DNA of 64,000 nucleotides from positions 62,001 to 126,000 of the forward strand of contig DF239803.1 in the NCBI GenBank assembly GCA_000507305.1. The letters run 5' to 3'. Below the pieces are notes generated by a model. It saw nothing but the letters and a program-made list of their open reading frames with translations. It was not told where the DNA came from and did no database searches. This document shows, one piece after another, positions 21,519 to 29,773 of the stretch (within the stretch, counting starts at the first letter, position 1; each line of letters begins with the position of its first letter). The stretch comes from Breviolum minutum Mf 1.05b.01. Its lineage: Eukaryota; Sar; Dinophyceae; Suessiales; Symbiodiniaceae. The position numbers and the translations under genes are program-made.

Positions 21519-21639
21519 GTCAAAGCAGCAGGAGCCCCACCTGGGGCAACATCACGGCTCTTTTGCACCACAAAAGGTCCGCTGCGGAGATAACTGCCAT
21601 GAGGAACCGCCAATGGAGCATGAAAGCACCTAGTTCACA
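21519..21639 (-). repeat. Internal LTR copy (likely assembly duplicate of the 3' LTR)
   Basis: Same sequence as 20474-20595, missing its first base at the N. The purine tract again follows on its right, as expected for a copied 3' end. Confidence 0.85.
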
Positions 21640-21732
21640 CTCCCTATACAAAGTTCCAATCAAAACAAATAAAAAAAGAAATACCTTCTTCGGCCGACAT
21701 GGTCACGAGAAGGGATATCGTGAGAGTCATTC

Positions 21733-22299
21733 TCACTTCAAGCGACGGACATCGCAGGTGCCGGGGTAGTAGAACTCCTCACCCTCAGGGTTCTCAGTCC
21801 AACCAATGGCCATCAGGTAATCAGCAAAGTCCTGAACCCTGTTGGAAACATGGCCATTCCGGGTAACCCAACCCAGATAGGAGTGGACTTGAGGATTTGA
21901 AGTCGCAATGGCCACCATCTCAGAATAGCACCAGTTCTTCGACTTGTACTTAGGCAACTCACACAAGGTACGCTCCCATACCTTCATAGGTGGTGCCTTC
22001 TTTGATCCTCCACCACCAGGAACTGCACGAGATGACTTGGGCACCACTGGAGACTGACATGGTGTCGACTGAGCAGACACCCCAAACTCAGCTGCCAAAG
22101 CTGGTGCTTCAACCAGATCAAACTCTTCACTGGATGGCGAGAACATACGGCGTTTGGCTCCATCATGCATCGAGGCCAAAGAGCCAGAAGGCGCTTCTTG
22201 CAACTCATTCAAGAGGAGATCAAGCCGGCCAGAATCCTTCAAGGATTGAAGGAACTGACGTTGTTGATCCTTGCTGGCACGGTCCATGCTTGCTATCAA
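21733..22299 (-). CDS. Accessory ORF downstream of copia pol (copy 2)
   Basis: 188 codons, differing from the 20680-21246 copy by one residue in the GGGGSKxAPP segment (Lys here, Glu there). As the copy contiguous with pol, it is the better representative of the element's third ORF. Function unknown. Confidence 0.6.
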   Translation of the reverse strand: MIASMDRASKDQQRQFLQSLKDSGRLDLLLNELQEAPSGSLASMHDGAKRRMFSPSSEEFDLVEAPALAAEFGVSAQSTPCQSPVVPKSSRAVPGGGGSKKAPPMKVWERTLCELPKYKSKNWCYSEMVAIATSNPQVHSYLGWVTRNGHVSNRVQDFADYLMAIGWTENPEGEEFYYPGTCDVRRLK

Positions 22300-22607
22300 C
22301 GTTAACTTGCGATCACAAAAACTTCACCAAGTTTGAGGACACTCGAGCTGCACAAACGAGGTTAAATTCAAAACCTTTGGATTGCCAACTAACTGATTAT
22401 GACGAAAAGCTGCACGGCAAACACTCTAAGATCTCTAAACATTTTTTTTTACTGAAATTCACAGTTCTTACCCTATTAAACTTTTTCAGTAGATCCCTTG
22501 GATCATTGTGAATGCAAATGCAGATTCAACTTCAAGATGCCTTCCTCAGGAAGGCCTCAAAAACTTACTTCACAATCCAAACGAAAACATGCACGGTGAG
22601 AGCGGAC

Positions 22608-24587
22608 TCACTGTTCTTTTACAGATTCTTCAGCGGGCTCTGTGAATCCAACGGTAGATTTGGCAGGATTATCCACCGATAGGCTTGACTTATCTTTCTT
22701 CAAACGAAAAGCGGCTTCCTGCTCTTGCAGCATCTTTCTACGATTCTGTCTTTGTTCACGGTGCTCTTTCTTTAAAGACAGAATACTGGCTTCTTGATTC
22801 AGTTGATACTCTCCTATGGACAATGCTGCTCGAAGTAAGTCAGCCGGGTCTTGCTGATCTTTGGTTAAGCCATCAGCTAATTGAAGCTCTGTTGGGCACC
22901 AGCGGACTGACAAATTGGTCCTACTCATTGCTTGTTTGATGATGCTCAAATCAATCGCTATACGTTTATCATCACATTTGGCTGCAGAAGACAAGGATTG
23001 AAGATGGTCATACAAGGACTTACAGTCAGTGACCCCTGTGCTTCCAGCAATTGATCCAAACATCTTAACACCTGTCGTCCCGCTTTGGGCAAAGGGATTC
23101 GGGTGTTTCACAGCTGAGCGAAGATCGAATTGGCCAGTCCTGGATTCAGCAATCATTAAGGACATCCACTCAACAGTGGAAGAAGCTAAGCTGAATATTT
23201 GGGATTCAGCTCCAAGGGTTGATGAAACAACTCTAGGTAACTTCAAAGACTTCCAAGTGAAAGGACTCCAGGGAGATGGCTGATTCTGCTCCAGCGCATC
23301 GCTACAGAAAGCAGCAATGTAGCCGGCTTGGCTACTGTTGCCCTTGGCGTTACCGAAACCTGCATCGCTGTGGAAACAAAGGCTAAGTTTTTCCCAGGGT
23401 ATATACTTGATGGTAATTTCAACATCACTATGCTGTTTGGCTCTATGGACAAGCTGATTTGCATATAGCAGGTGTTTTACTCGAGGCTCAGGGAAACACT
23501 GCTGACTGAAAGAGGTCTGCACACAGAGATCCGGCCTTGATTGACTACTCAACCAGTTGGCTGCTCCGTTGATGGCTCTCAAGGCAGATATTTCCTTATC
23601 AGTTGCTTTTGCTTCTTTATCTTTCAACCGTTCTTTGGACAACAAAATGGGTCTTAGATTCTGTGCATAATCCCGTTGATGGTAAGTGATCTCAAAGGTC
23701 TTGGGGTCCTGATGATAGGTTATACCACAAAATTCTCCACTGCCTATTCTCCACTTACGGTATGGGAAACGTTTCTTCAGTTTGGCTATCGCAGCATCAA
23801 ACCTGTCACCTTTACCTGCTGTGATGGTGTCATCAACGTGTGCTCCGAGCACTCCTGCAAGGGAACCATCTTCATTTCGAAGATAGTAGAGACAAGTGTC
23901 GAATTGGCTGCGCTCCCAACCCCCAGATTGCACTTCAGCATCAAAGGCACACCACCAGTTGAACGGTGAATCATTGGCCCCATACACGTTACCAATTACT
24001 TCAATGACATCGTCAGGATGGATTCCTGGGATACCCCCTTGAGGTTGCCTTGCAAACAGTGGGGAGTATTTGGGATTGATAGGTCCAGCTTCTAGGAAGG
24101 CTCCCTTAATATCACCCAAACACATGGTCCACCGATTGGAAACTATGATCTGGAGTATCAAAGCTCTAGACAGTTGATTCAAGGTCGGACTATGACATGA
24201 ACCAGTGGCAACCTTTTCAGCAAAATCGGGGTCTAGATGGCCTTGCAAACACCAACGGGCTTTTATCCTAACATCCTCTTCTTCCTTCTTTTCAGTAATG
24301 ACAAAACGACTGCCTATGAACCTATCGGGATGTTTCTCACGGAACATTCGGGCTTTAAGGCCCGTGTGAACCCTCACTGCATTCTTTCCGGATAAAGTTT
24401 CCCACTCAAGTATCTTGGCAGTATCAATACGTTCTTGAAGGTCAGAGGGATTACCTGAAGGAGGAAGTTCCTTCTGCATCTTCTTTTGGATGAAGCTAGC
24501 CATCAGATTCAATCGTGCTAACATGGGACAACTTTGGGCTATCCAATTGGCACAACAGTTCTTCAACACTATCATCAACTCTAGCAC
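22608..24587 (-). CDS. Copia reverse transcriptase-RNase H
   Basis: 659 codons in the +1 frame relative to the upstream gag-pol ORF, overlapping it by 92 bases. The first ~35 residues are probably out of frame; the copia RT domain is recognisable from FIGSRFVITEKK and ARWCLQGHLDPD. Catalytic motifs are CLGDIKGAFLEA (Asp near 162) and HVDD (near 251, the YVDD box). RNase H carries CFHSDAGFG (near 407), GAESQ and TDCKSLYDH (near 522), ending in the typical LADGLTK. Catalytic residues are intact. The C-terminus adds a charged Lys/Gln-rich tail. It is separated from integrase by a frameshift, so the polyprotein is not made as one chain without frame change. Confidence 0.9.
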   Translation of the reverse strand: MLELMIVLKNCCANWIAQSCPMLARLNLMASFIQKKMQKELPPSGNPSDLQERIDTAKILEWETLSGKNAVRVHTGLKARMFREKHPDRFIGSRFVITEKKEEEDVRIKARWCLQGHLDPDFAEKVATGSCHSPTLNQLSRALILQIIVSNRWTMCLGDIKGAFLEAGPINPKYSPLFARQPQGGIPGIHPDDVIEVIGNVYGANDSPFNWWCAFDAEVQSGGWERSQFDTCLYYLRNEDGSLAGVLGAHVDDTITAGKGDRFDAAIAKLKKRFPYRKWRIGSGEFCGITYHQDPKTFEITYHQRDYAQNLRPILLSKERLKDKEAKATDKEISALRAINGAANWLSSQSRPDLCVQTSFSQQCFPEPRVKHLLYANQLVHRAKQHSDVEITIKYIPWEKLSLCFHSDAGFGNAKGNSSQAGYIAAFCSDALEQNQPSPWSPFTWKSLKLPRVVSSTLGAESQIFSLASSTVEWMSLMIAESRTGQFDLRSAVKHPNPFAQSGTTGVKMFGSIAGSTGVTDCKSLYDHLQSLSSAAKCDDKRIAIDLSIIKQAMSRTNLSVRWCPTELQLADGLTKDQQDPADLLRAALSIGEYQLNQEASILSLKKEHREQRQNRRKMLQEQEAAFRLKKDKSSLSVDNPAKSTVGFTEPAEESVKEQ

Positions 24588-27500
24588 GAGAAGTGGCCTG
24601 AGAGGAAGTTATCTCCTTACTGGCACTACGCTTGTGGCTAATACTTCGGGGGCTAGAAGGAGCCTCATTGGGAGTACCTTCAGTTGTCTCGGGATTCTCA
24701 TCAGCTATGAGATCATCACGAATCAATTGTGGGACTATCTCATGCATCATTTCAGAAAAGTCTTCTAAGGTACTTTCAGGAAGTCTCATTACTGGAGGTG
24801 AACTCTCAATCGGACTTGACTTCTCATGCCTTCTATACCTAATTGGTCCATAGGGCTTGGCTACCCTGAGATCCTCACTTCTACGATCGACGGCCTCTGA
24901 TTGCGGATTGTCATGGTCGAGCTCTGCTCGATCGGCTTGACGACTGGCTTGAAACAAATCTGCAGCAGTCTGAGCTGGCGGTTCAACTACCGGACTAGTC
25001 AGATTGCGAACTGGAGCTTCAGGTTCCGGGGGAGGCTCTTGTCCAACAAGGTCTTGAAATTGACTCTTTGGAAACTGTCCTTGTTGAAGTAAGGTTTTGA
25101 CTCCTAACAATTCAGCTTGTGGGAATTCAGCAATTTCACGTTCTTCACTGGTGGCCAAACGAACATGCTCAGGGGCAACACGAAAAATGCTACGTCTATG
25201 GGAGACTACAACATTTCTACCAATGTGTCCCAAAACCATGGCAGCCCCATACCAACGACCACCCTTGATCAAAACCCCATCTTGCCACTTTTGGCTCCTC
25301 CAATAGTAGACCCAATCCCCAGAAGTCACCTCCCGGTGAACCCGAGAGCGAGCACGGAGGGCAGCTCGGAGTGCCTTGTCATCCTGACACTCTAACACTG
25401 CTTTCCTTGCTGCGCTACGAATGGCCTGAGATTTGGCCCACTTGTCATCAGTGACAATCGCTTCAGAAGCACTAAGGTTTGGGTTATCTTGCAACAAATC
25501 TTGAGGGATGTTAGGGCTACGACCAAACACCAGTTGATGAGGGCTTGCCCCTGCTTCAGTGATCAATTGGTTCTTGGCTTGTTGCGTGTGAATAACCCGA
25601 TCAACGAAGGAATCTCCAGATGTTGGAGGATCTTCATTGCATACCTTGTCGAAGATACGAGAGAACCACTGGCCATGTCGCTCAACCTTGCCTAATTGCC
25701 AATGTGCGTCAGCTGCAGTATGATGCACATGAATGCCTGCGTTTTCACAAAACTCAGCCAATGCAGTACTCAAGTTAGGCTTAGAAGGATCCATTTCAAG
25801 GTGTTGCGGAACACCGGCCCATGATATCCAAGAATCACGAAGGACACCTTTAAGGATTTCAGCTGTTTCACTCTCAAAGATGGGAGCCACGACTTGAAAA
25901 GAGGTGGCATAATCAACTATGCTGACACATGGAACCCTTTGGTTAGTCTTCCAACCCTGGAGATACTTGACGTCTAAACCTATCTTTTCGTTAAACACAG
26001 TGGCATGAGTGGCTTTGGCTGGCAAAGCGGCGTAAGGCCGACGACAGTTCTGGCAAACCGTGCATTCTAAATCCTTTGCTTGGGCAATTGCATCTGATGA
26101 GGCACCACTATGTTTGAGTATTCGAATCAAATCTTGGGTGGAAGGGTGACCTAAATTATTGTGCAAACGAAGCAAAGCTCTCTTCACTGACCGAGATGTC
26201 TCATCGATGCCATCCGAAGCTTCTGGGATCGCGGGTTCCAGAGATGGAATTTCTGACGGTGCATCGTCAGCGGCCAAACATTCAGAAGGACACTCTATGA
26301 GGTTAACATCCCAATTGGAATCAAGAGGATCATGCCAAATTGCTTCAAGGATGGTTTTCACAAAGGTCCGAGTGTATTCTGCAACAAACTCACTGACTAG
26401 CCTACCATCAGCTAACTTTCCAGCTACTTGACGATGCTCTGAACATCCTGGGCACCTAGAGAGGACTTTACTCACTGCTTCGGATGAGGTCAGAATACCC
26501 GTAGCTTTTTGGATAGGCAATTTGGTATCAGGACATCGTAGGCCATACGAACACATGTCAGTACGTTTGACACCAAAACGTTTCACTAGAGTTTCTAGTT
26601 CACTAGAGTCCCAAACCTCCGATCCCCAGGGATGCTCGAAGAGAATTTCGCCACCACGGGCAATCTGCTTTTCGGCTTGAACACTGCAGAATTTCACTTG
26701 GTTTCTCTTGGACCTGTTCAAACGAGCATTTTCCATGGGAGATCTATAAACACGATTAAGATGATCCCAACCGCCCCAAAAGGTACATGGTGGACACAAA
26801 ACTAGAAGTCGAGGGCACAGTTTATCAATCTCTTTGTCAACTTCAATTTGAGTGGTAGGATCGGTCAAATCATAGCCCTGTTTGATGTCGTATGCCTTAC
26901 CAACGAAACCCTTTTCTTCAGCAAACTTAGTGAACCTGGGAGGCGAAAACAGTTCCACCACAACAGATCTACTTTTCATCTTAGGTTTCCAACTTTGGGA
27001 CTGTGCTAACAAACATTTACATTCTTTGGGTTTCAATGTGATCTTTCTCTTACCACAACCAATTTCCTTTTGGGCAACACGTGACACCGGCACCTCATTT
27101 GACACTTCGGGATCAGCAGTGACTGCGGAACTCGACGGTGAAGCTCGTTGTGGGAAGTCCATGATGTTGACTAAGAGCTGACCAGCCTGGTTAGTCATCA
27201 TCGGGAACTTGAACTGCAAAAATTGCAGGCATTGTTTCTCAAAGTCCAGCTTCACACTCAATTTCTCCAAAGTGGGGCGACCCAACAAAAGAGGTGCAGT
27301 ACCAGAGATGATGGCTGCGTTGATGTATCCAAGTTGACCAGCAAGTCCGACCGGTATCTTGGCAGACATCAGAGAATGTTCCACGGCCCCGTTTCCGAAT
27401 CTGAACGTGTTGTCGGAGGGAAACCTGTTGACAGCCGGCAACCCTTTCTGCTGAAGCATCATTTCCAGACGTAACAGAGTGTTTTCACCGATCAATGTTC

Positions 27501-28554
27501 GACCACAGCCGGAGTCGATCACTCCGAAGCCCGGAGAAGAAACCAGTCCGGTTTCACCATCGTCAGAACCTGACACCAGGACTTCGACAGCTCCCACAAA
27601 GGAAGGTGTGAAAGTTGAATCACTTTCTTGATGTTCCACATAGCCAGCTGCTGAGGTAGCTGGACCAGAACTCGAGGAGGCATCTTGATTGCGATTCCGA
27701 TTCGGTGGTTGACGGCATTCTCTAGCCCAATGACCCACACGCCCACACCTGTTGCATTTGGTGCGACGTTTCAGCTCCTCCACCTCAATCCTGAAAGACC
27801 GTTGGCCTTGAAAGGACTTCTTGGAGTCGAACTTTCGAGCCAAGTGCTGCTCGTTAATCTCCTGTCGACGATCTTTCCACGAAGCCATCAAGGCCTCAGC
27901 AGTTTCTTTTTCAGAAAAGGGTGGATCATCGCCATCCACGCCAAGATCATCTTGAAACTCTGCTAGGAAGGTCTCGACGTCCTGGAAGTCATCCACAGCC
28001 TCCGTAGTTGAAGGAGGGTCCTCAAAGGAGACCTCATCCACCTGCAGAGCTCCAATTGGTCGTCTAGCCTTAGAGGAAGCTGCCTTGTATGTTGGGAAGC
28101 AGGATCTCATAGACTGGGCGATGGTATCATAGTCCAGCTTTCCTTGTGCCTTAGCTTTCACTATCGCTTTCTGTTCTTCACTCAATCCAGCGCAATGCAA
28201 AGTGATCCATCCCTGAGCTTGAGATGGAAATTCAACACCAGCACGTCTTCGACAGCGATCAAACGTTTCCCTCGTTCGAGCACACCACTGCTTGATGCTC
28301 TCGCCCTCTTGGGCACAAAGACTGAAAGCCTCTCCCAAGGCTTCACCCATCAAGTCCGTGGCCTCCTTGTCCGGGAAGCGATCGGAAAGAACCTGCCAAA
28401 GGTTCTTCTCACCATCTTCCGAAGCCAGTTGTTCCAGCGTGAAATGCAGGCATCCCAGGCTCGACCTTCGAGCAACGTGAACAACCATGGGCCCCTCTGG
28501 GCCTTTTGCAGATCTTTCATTGTGGCCATCTTGGCAAGAGCCCAAGTGCGCCAC
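24496..28554 (-). CDS. Copia gag-protease-methyltransferase-like-integrase polyprotein
   Basis: 1352 codons; the apparent ATG at 28554 is probably out of frame, and true gag coding in this frame begins near 28450. Gag ends with a zinc knuckle CNRCGRVGHWAREC (near 265). The protease has GVIDSGCGRT (near 345). Residues ~530-720 form a methyltransferase-like domain: VVVELFSPPR, LCPPCTFW (PPC as in motif IV of C5-methyltransferases), LFEHPWGSEVW, CSYGL and CPGCSEHR. Integrase follows: LGHPS and CTVCQNC zinc region, then Asp in GLDVKYL (~860), Asp in EMDPSKP (~920) and Glu in GKVERHG (~957), with 35 residues between the last two, as in DD35E enzymes. It ends at TGA just past the frameshift. Confidence 0.9.
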   Translation of the reverse strand: MAHLGSCQDGHNERSAKGPEGPMVVHVARRSSLGCLHFTLEQLASEDGEKNLWQVLSDRFPDKEATDLMGEALGEAFSLCAQEGESIKQWCARTRETFDRCRRRAGVEFPSQAQGWITLHCAGLSEEQKAIVKAKAQGKLDYDTIAQSMRSCFPTYKAASSKARRPIGALQVDEVSFEDPPSTTEAVDDFQDVETFLAEFQDDLGVDGDDPPFSEKETAEALMASWKDRRQEINEQHLARKFDSKKSFQGQRSFRIEVEELKRRTKCNRCGRVGHWARECRQPPNRNRNQDASSSSGPATSAAGYVEHQESDSTFTPSFVGAVEVLVSGSDDGETGLVSSPGFGVIDSGCGRTLIGENTLLRLEMMLQQKGLPAVNRFPSDNTFRFGNGAVEHSLMSAKIPVGLAGQLGYINAAIISGTAPLLLGRPTLEKLSVKLDFEKQCLQFLQFKFPMMTNQAGQLLVNIMDFPQRASPSSSAVTADPEVSNEVPVSRVAQKEIGCGKRKITLKPKECKCLLAQSQSWKPKMKSRSVVVELFSPPRFTKFAEEKGFVGKAYDIKQGYDLTDPTTQIEVDKEIDKLCPRLLVLCPPCTFWGGWDHLNRVYRSPMENARLNRSKRNQVKFCSVQAEKQIARGGEILFEHPWGSEVWDSSELETLVKRFGVKRTDMCSYGLRCPDTKLPIQKATGILTSSEAVSKVLSRCPGCSEHRQVAGKLADGRLVSEFVAEYTRTFVKTILEAIWHDPLDSNWDVNLIECPSECLAADDAPSEIPSLEPAIPEASDGIDETSRSVKRALLRLHNNLGHPSTQDLIRILKHSGASSDAIAQAKDLECTVCQNCRRPYAALPAKATHATVFNEKIGLDVKYLQGWKTNQRVPCVSIVDYATSFQVVAPIFESETAEILKGVLRDSWISWAGVPQHLEMDPSKPNLSTALAEFCENAGIHVHHTAADAHWQLGKVERHGQWFSRIFDKVCNEDPPTSGDSFVDRVIHTQQAKNQLITEAGASPHQLVFGRSPNIPQDLLQDNPNLSASEAIVTDDKWAKSQAIRSAARKAVLECQDDKALRAALRARSRVHREVTSGDWVYYWRSQKWQDGVLIKGGRWYGAAMVLGHIGRNVVVSHRRSIFRVAPEHVRLATSEEREIAEFPQAELLGVKTLLQQGQFPKSQFQDLVGQEPPPEPEAPVRNLTSPVVEPPAQTAADLFQASRQADRAELDHDNPQSEAVDRRSEDLRVAKPYGPIRYRRHEKSSPIESSPPVMRLPESTLEDFSEMMHEIVPQLIRDDLIADENPETTEGTPNEAPSSPRSISHKRSASKEITSSQATSRARVDDSVEELLCQLDSPKLSHVSTIESDG

Positions 28555-28622
28555 TTTTTGAGCTGCTTGCCTGAATCATCGTCTTCACCATTGAAGCGTT
28601 TCAGGCCTTTGTTGTCATCCAT
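28450..28622 (-). CDS. Gag N-terminus of copia element (out of frame with the rest)
   Basis: The ATG at 28622 opens MDDNKGLKRFNGEDDDSGKQ, WRTWALAKM, QKAQRGPWLFTLLEGRAWDA, which fits the start of dinoflagellate copia gag. Near 28450 the homologous reading passes to the frame of the long ORF (TLEQLASEDG..), so one base has been gained or lost in this copy, or the assembly has an error. This region, not the ATG at 28554, is the likely gag start. Confidence 0.65.
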
Positions 28623-28682
28623 GGCTAAACCTATAGCACCTAGTTCAACCTATCAGCAACCTAGCCGATGATGGAAAATGGT

Positions 28683-28695
28683 GGCTCCGCTACCA
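28683..28695 (-). other. Primer binding site of copia element
   Basis: On the minus strand, one base after the 5' LTR, TGGTAGCGGAGCC complements a tRNA 3' end GGCTCCGCTACCA, closely matching initiator-methionine tRNAs used by copia elements. Confidence 0.8.
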
Positions 28696-28696
28696 A

Positions 28697-28823
28697 TGTC
28701 AAAGCAGCAGGAGCCCCACCTAGCTGGGCGCAACATCACGGCTCTTTTGCACCACAAAAGGTCCGCTGCGGAGGTAACTGCCATGAGGAACTGCCAATGG
28801 AGCATGAAAGCACCTAGTTCACA
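28697..28823 (-). repeat. 5' LTR of copia element
   Basis: 127 bp, starting TGTGAAC and ending TTTGACA on the minus strand. It is five bases longer than the other LTR copies (CTAGCTGGGCGC against CTGGGGC), so the LTRs have diverged slightly since insertion. Confidence 0.88.
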
Positions 28824-29773
28824 CATGTATGTATTTATACGTATAAATGTGTATATATATATATATATATGTATGCATTTTGTTTTGTGGTGGGGAGTTG
28901 GGGGCATGCCTAAATCCCGGTTCACAGTGGGTAAATTTAAGAATCTATTCATTTTTATGAAGGGAACCCGTTTTTAACCTTCACTGACTCCACTGTTTCG
29001 GCAGGGCCGAAGGTATGTTCATTCCTACATTTACTGTAAAAAGACTTATTTTAATGGTAGATTTAAGTACATACATATATTGTACATCTCGATATCCAAA
29101 ATCACCAGAGTTCTGAGCCACCACACTAAGATGGAAACAGCTGGACCAGCCGAAGACCAAAGATGGACTGGTGGTTTGAAGACGACTTTCCTATTTATCG
29201 TTTCGGGGGAATGTCTTTTTTTTTGGGATCTTTCGAGATCCGCTTTTTTTGCCCAGTTGTGGCAGTCATTGGGATTATATCAACCATTTGCAACAGCACA
29301 ATCACCTAAGGAATTGGAGAGGGGTGATCACTGTGGCTTTGACTGACGGACAAAATCCGGGGATGAAGCTGAATACCCGACCCTCACAACATAGCTAATG
29401 ATTTAAAGAAGCAATATTTTTGTACATTAAACACAGATAAAAACAATAAACACCCCGTTTTCCGGATAGGTCGCGCAAAGAAGCAGACTCCATGCCATCG
29501 TTGGGTCCTCAGATGATCTTAAGAAGTTGGGTTTGAATGTTAAGCAAAAGGAGATAAAAGTGCACTTACCTACTCCATCATCCTTAAAAGAGGTATCTTT
29601 CAGTTGGGCCATTCAAAAGCAGTGGTTTTGGAAAAAAATACAACGTACGAAACCATTGAATTGAAGAAATCCGGCTAACCATATTGCAAATGATGGCATG
29701 AACTACCAACCTCAATTGGTGATCGCCGGATTTCTTCCATCAACAGTATTGCGAATTTCCTTGGGCCAGTCAG
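28824..29773. other. No confident gene; spacer
   Basis: It starts with the target-site flank and (TA)n at 28853-28870. A decayed family D element ends at 29752 (GGATTTCTTCCATCAACAGT). A few open stretches near 29130-29240 are not supported by splice signals. Confidence 0.5.

Larger units (their letters stand above)
20474..22570. repeat. 1.05-kb direct duplication joined at a one-base gap
   Basis: 20474-21517 and 21519-22570 are about 99% identical (a few substitutions and an 8-base length change) and meet exactly at the N at 21518. Each holds an LTR and the accessory ORF. Only the outer LTR has the matching target duplication. The simplest reading is two overlapping or allelic contig ends joined without merging. 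Confidence 0.85.
20474..28823 (-). mobile_element. Ty1/copia-type LTR retrotransposon (frameshifted)
   Basis: Short LTRs (122 and 127 bp, TGTGAAC...TTTGACA on the minus strand) bound the element, with CATG on both outer sides (20470-20473 and 28824-28827) as target duplication. A primer binding site follows the 5' LTR and a purine tract precedes the 3' LTR. The gene order is gag, protease, methyltransferase-like domain, integrase, RT, RNase H (integrase before RT, hence copia), then an extra 3' ORF. Two frameshifts (near 28450 and 24540) break it. A false 1.05-kb duplication beside the N at 21518 lengthens it; without that it would be about 7.3 kb. Confidence 0.9.
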
